Origin: Penium margaritaceum
Taxonomy: Eukaryota; Streptophyta; Zygnematophyceae; Desmidiales; Peniaceae
Assembly (NCBI GenBank): GCA_023375785.1
Contig: SZWC01003873.1
Span: forward strand, 69,739 to 93,086
Direction: 5' to 3'
Length of the DNA: 23,348 bases
Shown: piece after piece, positions 18,873 to 23,348 of the stretch
Layout: each line of letters starts with the position of its first letter
How positions within the stretch are numbered: the first letter of the stretch is position 1
Notes under the pieces: generated by a model
The model's database searches: none
Seen by the model: only the letters and a program-made list of their open reading frames with translations
What the model was told of the DNA's origin: nothing
Translations under genes and position numbers: made by a program

Positions 18873-19565
18873 CCAGAACACGGCCGTAGAACAAAACGAC
18901 ATGTGTTCTGAAAGGACAACTCGGCCGAACTGGACATGCGCAAGTGGCGCATTCGATCATGTGTTCATTCGGAAGCAAAGGCTAGCTAGATCAAATTCTC
19001 GGGCTTGGTGGCTAACTCATGGAAACGGATAACACTTTAGTGTCTTTCATATTTTCCTATTTTATAGAATCGAATTAAGTGAGTTATATTTGCCTATAAT
19101 TTCTGGCCTACTACTTTCTACACTGCTTTGTCCATGGTCATTTTTGTTAATTATGTGTTAGGTTATGGTCGAATGTTTTTCAGCTCCATCGTCTGTCCCC
19201 TCACTTCCAATCTCAAAACGTGAACTTAGGAATGTTGGAGGGGCGTCGCGCCCCCACCACCCTTCGTACGTCGCGCGACAATCCTCCTGACTGCCAGGCG
19301 CCGCCAGGAGGACCGCGTGCGATCCTCGCGACAAGTACCGCGCGTAGTCCCACGGGGGCTGAGCTGTCCCTTCCACTCATTTACCTGGGAAAGTCTCGAC
19401 GTTGCCATCCCCATGCAACATGGCAGCGTGGAGTCTCGGTTGTTTTGGACTGCGTTATGTATGCATTTGAGTATTTTCCTTATTGCAATGTTCTATAAGA
19501 ATTGTGTATGTATGAATATGATTTTTTTGATCAGTGAAAATGCCGATTCCCCCTTCTTTTGTTAC
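18873..19565. other. Unassigned stretch
   Basis: The first part is AT-rich (about 18890-19200), the middle GC-rich (19230-19440), the end AT-rich. No domain, RNA gene or LTR boundary is recognised. Open frames of 60-90 codons occur on both strands in the GC-rich part without motifs. An inverted repeat lies at 19282-19312. Confidence 0.4.
19282..19312. repeat. 8-bp inverted repeat, 15-nt spacer
   Basis: TCCTCCTG at 19282-19289 pairs with CAGGAGGA at 19305-19312 in a CG-rich setting. It is small and could occur by chance. Confidence 0.5.
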
Positions 19566-19715
19566 CCATGACCCTCATACACCCCTCCTTTGGAATAATA
19601 AGCCTCATTCGCCCCTCCCTCGGAACAATAAGCCTCATAGACCCCTCTGTTGAAAGAATAATCCACATCCGCCCCTGTCCGGCAACAATGAGCCCTATCT
19701 GCCCACCCGTTTTCA
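19566..19715 (+). repeat. 30-bp tandem array, 5 units (30-bp family, copy 2)
   Basis: The CCTCAT-type core is at 19573, 19603, 19633, 19663 and 19693, exactly 30 bp apart. Units read like ATAAGCCTCATTCGCCCCTC followed by a GGAACA-type end. A plus frame stays open and encodes ten-residue repeats (TLIHPSFGII and variants). The array corresponds unit for unit with the one at 4121-4002 on the minus strand, including a first unit with TGACYCTCATMCAYCC. Confidence 0.85.
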
Positions 19716-19780
19716 CCATGCTAAAACAGCGACGCATGTCGTTGCTTAAGCATGGTAGAAGCAGGCATTCATGGTAGAAT

Positions 19781-20100
19781 GCGGCCCTCCATCGCGGCAG
19801 TCGCGATGGAGGACCACGATTATATCGAGGGGTGGGAGGGGGAGATTGCCGGCCGACGTCCGTCAGTCGGCACTTCATCAACCACCTCTCCCCCCACCCC
19901 CCCACCCCGCACCCCCTCCGGCTCTCGCAGCCCACCTGTCCACCCACCCGCCCGCCGATCGAGGCCCTCGCAATTGAGGGCCACGATGGTACGGGCGGTC
20001 GGTGGACTGCCGAGAGGCGGGGGGGGAGTGTGGTGGGGATGTGGGAGAGGGAGGGGGACATCGGCAGGGATGCCGGCCGACGGGCGTCCGTATGAATCCC
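19781..20100. repeat. GC-rich partial duplication
   Basis: Two related segments, about 19781-19875 and 19960-20095, share a GGCCCTC...GAGG(G)CCACGAT start, then GTGGGAG.GGGAG, and then GCCGGCCGACG(T/GG)...GTCCGT. Between them lies a C-rich run (19887-19920) and after the second a G-rich run (20020-20055), which are roughly complementary. Open frames here are composition artefacts. Nature unknown; a satellite or transposon fragment is possible. Confidence 0.55.
19786..19812. repeat. Perfect 11-bp inverted repeat, 5-nt loop
   Basis: CCTCCATCGCG at 19786-19796 and CGCGATGGAGG at 19802-19812 flank GCAGT. The stem is GC-rich and would be very stable as a hairpin. No T-run follows, and no gene is adjacent. 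Confidence 0.85.
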
Positions 20101-20465
20101 CCTCCATGAATGGGGAGTGGAAAATCCCTGTTTGTTTTATTTTATATGTTTCTCAGCTTCATACCATCGCTTGATGTACAAACTAAAGAAAAACCCACCC
20201 TCTAGTTAAACACGGGGTTTTGGGGTTTATTCTTACGCGGGCACCTTCTGGGCCCCGCGGCAGCGTTGCCCAGCAGGTTGCCCTTTAACGCATGGAAAGT
20301 CTCGGACCCCCCATGCAAACTTCGTATAGACCACTGAAGAAAAATCACAAACCCTTCTATTAAGGAGTTTGTGATGATAGGGTCAAAACATTGTGACGTC
20401 AACATGTCAATGTTGCATCCATGCATCATCGACATGCTATCTTTTCACAAACGAGAGGAGTATAA
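20101..20465. other. Unassigned stretch next to the copia insertion
   Basis: No coding is recognised; the minus 20202-20435 frame (77 codons) has no motif. An inverted repeat, ATCACAAAC (20344-20352) and GTTTGTGAT (20367-20375), lies inside. The last five bases, TATAA at 20461-20465, would be one copy of the copia target-site duplication if the LTR end is right; the other copy is outside the window. Confidence 0.4.
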
Positions 20466-20546
20466 TGTTGATATTCTACACCTGCAAACTCGCGTCCGTG
20501 TAGAAGGGGCGGACCAGACTTATTGTGTTGGCTCTAGTGGGTGTGG

Positions 20547-20566
20547 AGGCACCCTCAAGGGTGCCT
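20547..20566. repeat. Palindrome in copia LTR, 9-bp arms
   Basis: AGGCACCCT and AGGGTGCCT flank the bases CA. On the RNA of the element this would be a tight hairpin in the R/U5 part of the LTR. Confidence 0.85.
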
Positions 20567-21022
20567 AGCTCTCACTGAAGCACGCTACCAGTGTTTGGGG
20601 AAGCCAATGGACACCTTTGGTGAAGAGTGTGGAGCACAAGGATCACGAATGTGAGTGGACAGAACACGTCGCATTCAGTAGAACTTAATCGAAACACGAT
20701 TTTGTTACTTAGCTCAATGAGATTACATCAGATCATTACAGCCTGTGATCTAATCTTTCCAACGCATCCAAGCATGCCCAAAACAAAGCAGTAGAGCCCC
20801 TGCTACGGCCATCGAAGTAACCCTTGGTGGAGCCACCCACCTTGCCTTGCACGCTAGGCAACGGGAGGCGCTTCGACGATGACCCGTCGAAACACCTTTC
20901 CTTTCCCAGAAGTCAAGGAGAAGTTCACCCTGGTCAAGGAGAGTCTTCTGGTTGCTTCCTTTATGGCCCTGGTGCATTTGGGGGTCGTTGGAGACGAACT
21001 CGGATCACTGGTGGTGGATTAT

Positions 21023-21040
21023 CCCGCCACCCATGGCGGG
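21023..21040. repeat. Palindrome in copia LTR, 7-bp arms
   Basis: CCCGCCA and TGGCGGG flank CCCA. It lies in the U3 portion of the LTR. Confidence 0.7.
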
Positions 21041-21173
21041 TACCAGATTCCACCCCCCAACACCCGAATTTCGGGCTAGGCTAACTTTCTGAATACTCAC
21101 TCAAATCTAGCAATTCAAAGCTCGATCCTACATAGAAAAATCCAAGGAATCCAAATCTAAAGTCAGATCATTT

Positions 21174-21199
21174 GTTCGACCACTCCTCAGTGGTCGAAC
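21174..21199. repeat. Palindrome in copia LTR, perfect 11-bp arms
   Basis: GTTCGACCACT at 21174-21184 and AGTGGTCGAAC at 21189-21199 flank CCTC. It lies 50-75 bp inside the 5' end of the LTR, where U3 regulatory elements are expected. Protein binding is not demonstrable from sequence. Confidence 0.9.
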
Positions 21200-21250
21200 C
21201 AGGAAGTACACTCAACGGCACTCATGGCAAAGGGCACACCATGTCAACAA

Positions 21251-21260
21251 TCTCCCCCTT
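21251..21260 (-). other. Polypurine tract of the copia element
   Basis: On the minus strand it reads AAGGGGGAGA, followed by T and then the LTR start TGTTGA. This layout is the classic plant copia plus-strand primer site. It lies about 42 bp downstream of the pol stop codon. Confidence 0.85.
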
Positions 21261-21302
21261 GCATCGCAGCCTTGATGCCCTGTCCTTGGAACTTGTAGCA
21301 TT

Positions 21303-22976
21303 TTAAGCTTCACAACACAGACCGAGCTCCATGCAGCTCACGTCGTGCCTGTCCTTGAGCTGTGCCTTGGTCATGGCGTCGGCGAGCATGCGCTTAGTAC
21401 CACAATGCACGGTAGCCGCATCTCCCTTTGCCACCAAGTCTCGTGCATAGTGATGACGGATCTTGATGTGCTTGGTCCTTCTGTGCAGAACTGGGTTCTG
21501 GGTGAGGCTGATGGCACTCATGTTGTCAACGTTGAGTACCGTCGGCTTCCTTTGCGGCACGTTGATCTTTTTTAGCAGCCGCCTCAGCCACACCGCCTCC
21601 TTTGCAGCTTCCGCAAGCGCTATGTACTCTGCTTCGGTGCTGGACAGCGCCACGCAGTCCTGCTTCCTGCTTGCCCATGAAACTGCTGCACCACCAAGCA
21701 CAAACACGTACCCCGATGTTGATTTTCTGTCATCCACATCACCAGCCCAGTCGGCATCGGAGTAGCCGACCAACTCGAGGGAGTCGTCACGTGCTCCCCC
21801 TCCAAACACGAGCCGCGACTGTTTTGTCGCCTTGAGATAGCGGAGGATCCGCTTCACCGCTTTCCAATGCAACGGCCCGGGGTCAGCAACGTAGCGGCTC
21901 ACTTGGCCCTCCGTGAAGGCCAGGTTGGGCCGCGTCGCCACCATGGCGTACATGATGCTCCCCACTGTGGACTGGTATGGCACACCTGCCATCTCCTCCT
22001 TCTCCTTGTCCGTGCTCGGGCCCATGCTCGCGCTCAGCTCACATGTGGTGGTCATGGGTGTGCCGATGGGGTTGCACTCCTCCATGTTGTAGCGGCAGAG
22101 CACCTCTTGTACGTACTTTGCCTGCCCCATCTCGAGCGTGCGTGCCTTGCGGTCCCTCTTGATGGCGACGCCGAGGTAGTACTCGAGCTCGCCCATGTCG
22201 GTCATTTTGAACGGACCGCCCAGCTGCCGCTTCAGGTTCACCAACTCCTCCATGTCCGACGACATGAGGATGAGATCATCCACGTGGAGTGCCACGATCT
22301 GGTGCAACCCCAACTGCTTCCGCACGTACACGCTGTGAACCGCCTCGCAGCGCTTGAAGCCAAGCTCGGCCATGAAGCCATCCATTTTCAGGTACCACAT
22401 GAGTGGCGCTTGCTTCAGCCCGTAGAGCACCTTGCGAAGCCGGCACACCTTCCCCAGCAGTACGTCCACCCCCTCCGGCACCTCCATGTAAACCTCCTTG
22501 TCCAGGTCGCTGTTGAGGAACGCAGTTTTCACGTCCATTTGGTGGACTTCGTAGTCGCGCACTGCCGCCACCAAGAGGATGGAGCGAATGGAGGCGAACT
22601 TCGCCACCGGCGCGAAGGTTTCATCGTAGTGTTCACCCTTTCGTTGGGCGTACCCCTTCGCGACCAGCCGAGCCTTGTACCGCTCCACCTTCCCCTCCTT
22701 GGTGAGCTTCTTCTTGAAGATCCACTTGGAGCCGATAATTTTCGCGCCCTCCGGCCTGTCAATCAGCTGCCAAGTGCCATTCTCTTCATGGGAGGCGAGC
22801 TCAGATTTTATAGCTGCCTCCCACTCAGCCCCATCCTTCCACTGCAACGCCTCCTTGACGGTCTCGTGCTCCTCTTGCACAAAGAACGCTCGAGCGAGCC
22901 CGGTCCAGATGCCCTCCGCGGCATCGTACCTCTTTGCCATCCTCCTTGCGCGTTCGCTTCTCCGGGGCTGCTGCTA
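21303..22976 (-). CDS. Ty1/copia reverse transcriptase-RNase H (C-terminal Pol, open part)
   Basis: The ATG at 22940 to TAA at 21303 gives 545 residues, but this ATG is internal: in an intact element the frame continues upstream from integrase, and here it is closed by a TAG at 22974-22976. Reverse transcriptase spans about residues 55-300, with WIFKKK, YKARLVAKGYAQ, the first catalytic Asp in MDVKTAFLN (136), LYGLKQAP (172-179) and the VDDL active site (Asp 221-222). RNase H spans about 390-525, with YSDADWAG (Asp 395), RKSTSGYVF, ALSSTEAEY (Glu 436), VDNMSAI (Asp 472) and LADAMTK (Asp 521). All key catalytic residues are present. The enzyme copies element RNA into DNA in virus-like particles. 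Its codon use is GC-rich, unlike the AT-rich flanks to the left. Confidence 0.95.
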
Positions 22977-23348
22977 TTGAGGCTACTGCTGCTGCTGCTG
23001 CCGTTGTTGCCGCTGCTGCTGCCCTCTCGCGGCGCCACTCGCACCGCTGGCCTGCTCCCCCTCTCTCGGGGACCATGGAGATGTGGGCTCACTCCCCACC
23101 TCTTTGTTCAGCTTCACTACTGCCGGCGCTTCGGACTCATTGTCCGACTCGGCTGAATGCAAATCAGCCGCTCCCACATCGCCCGGATGGTTCTCGCCGG
23201 CTGGAGCCGATGGGACGTCACCCTCTTTTGCGTCCTCCGGCGTCTCCCCCTCAAGGAGTGGCAGTCACTGCCCACGCTTGGAGAGACCCGCGTCCTTGTC
23301 CGTCCAACGGCTGGCCTCATCGAACGTGACGTCGTGACTCTTCACGAT
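22974..23348 (-). pseudogene. Copia integrase-RT linker with three in-frame stops (partial)
   Basis: The reverse transcriptase frame continues upstream without any frameshift to the window edge. It starts (minus strand, from 23348) with SHDVTFDEASRW, the conserved block after copia integrase (SRDVxFDE). An acidic, Pro/Glu-rich linker and a Gln-rich stretch (QQQRQQRQQQQQ, 23018-22986) then lead into RRSERARR just before RT. Stops are TGA at 23265-23267 and TAG at 22983-22985 and 22974-22976. Both TAGs sit among CAG/CAA codons. Each stop differs from a likely sense codon by one transition, which points to mutational decay. Integrase, protease and gag lie beyond the window. Confidence 0.85.

Larger units (their letters stand above)
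20466..21249 (-). mobile_element. 3' LTR of the Ty1/copia element (~784 bp)
   Basis: Read on the minus strand it starts TGTTGACAT at 21249, directly after a polypurine tract, and ends ATATCAACA at 20466, so the termini TGTTGA/TCAACA are perfect 6-bp inverted repeats. Near the start is a perfect palindrome (21174-21199), and near the end a stem TTCTACAC/GTGTAGAA (20474-20505). Other inverted repeats are at 20547-20566 and 21023-21040. The alternative end at 20526 has a 5-bp match only. The 5' LTR lies beyond the right edge, so LTR identity, and hence age, cannot be measured here. Confidence 0.75.

Noticed and set aside
17642..19032. Long open frames on both strands (235 minus, 191, 208 and 110 plus)
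   Set aside because: They cross the ~60-bp array in several frames at once, with Pro/Gly/Ser/Arg-only composition. They result from the lack of A and T, not from genes.
1..20100. One large inverted duplication joining the left and right arrays
   Set aside because: The 30-bp arrays and the LTR/17-bp modules are each in opposite orientation, but their order and spacing differ on the two sides, and the two 17-bp units are not alike.
20824..21084. Small open frames within the copia LTR
   Set aside because: They lie wholly inside the LTR, overlap in several frames and have no motif.
20526..21249. Copia LTR ending at 20526 (TGTTGG on plus)
   Set aside because: It gives only a 5-bp terminal match (TGTTG/CAACA), while 20466 gives six perfect bases plus AT agreement further in and a stem typical of the LTR end. 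It is kept as an alternative.
22974..22985. UAG read as glutamine (recoding) or programmed readthrough
   Set aside because: A TGA in the same frame and mixed TAA/TAG/TGA stops in the gypsy relics indicate ordinary decay. Copia elements are not known to use readthrough in this linker.
21867..23156. Plus-strand open frame of 429 codons
   Set aside because: It lies antisense to the copia reverse transcriptase frame, is rich in His/Leu/Pro/Arg and has no domain. GC-rich codon use on the minus strand leaves the opposite frame open.

Overview
The window looks like nuclear, non-genic DNA from a large repeat-rich plant (streptophyte) genome. The only long protein I recognise is the pol product of a Ty1/copia retrotransposon. 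Degraded Ty3/gypsy pol genes, LTR-like segments with initiator-tRNA-Met-type primer binding sites, and tandem repeats make up most of the rest. I see no operons, bacterial signals, tRNA, rRNA or CRISPR array, and no host gene I can name. I cannot place the organism more narrowly.

Layout. 1-580 is a GC-rich block with a G-quadruplex-prone run and a 17-bp minisatellite; it lies behind a minus-strand LTR (581-837) and its primer binding site. 838-6320 is AT-rich and mostly unassignable. It holds a Ty3/gypsy protease relic (about 2780-3230), a 28-bp tandem array (3711-3828) and a 30-bp tandem array (4002-4121). 6330-7303 is a second gypsy relic (reverse transcriptase to RNase H). It abuts the first of two diverged direct repeats, 7304-8170 and 10724-11648, which look like LTRs of a non-coding element with a degenerate ~78-bp tandem array inside. 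11645-11984 holds a duplicated short open segment. 12000-13740 is unassigned. 13740-16900 is the best gypsy relic: protease, reverse transcriptase, RNase H and integrase, with many frameshifts and stops. It is followed by a probable LTR (17238-17635) and a primer-binding-like site.

17650-18875 is GC-rich: a C-run, an exact 17-bp minisatellite, then about 15 units of a ~60-bp purine/pyrimidine repeat whose units can fold back on themselves. 19566-19715 is a second 30-bp array of the same family as the one at 4002-4121, in the opposite orientation. 19781-20100 is a GC-rich duplication with a strong inverted repeat. 20466-23348, on the minus strand, is the 3' part of a fairly young copia element: the integrase/RT linker, RT and RNase H, polypurine tract and 3' LTR; it runs off the right edge.

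How the parts relate. Nothing here works as a pathway. The window is a stack of retroelements of different ages: gypsy pol genes heavily decayed, copia damaged only by three in-frame stops, each explicable by a C-to-T type transition. The least conventional observations are two LTR + primer site + leader + 17-bp minisatellite modules, the dispersed 30-bp array family, the self-complementary ~60-bp array, and a duplicated ~40-codon segment of unknown origin. I found no clear evidence of a new functional system.
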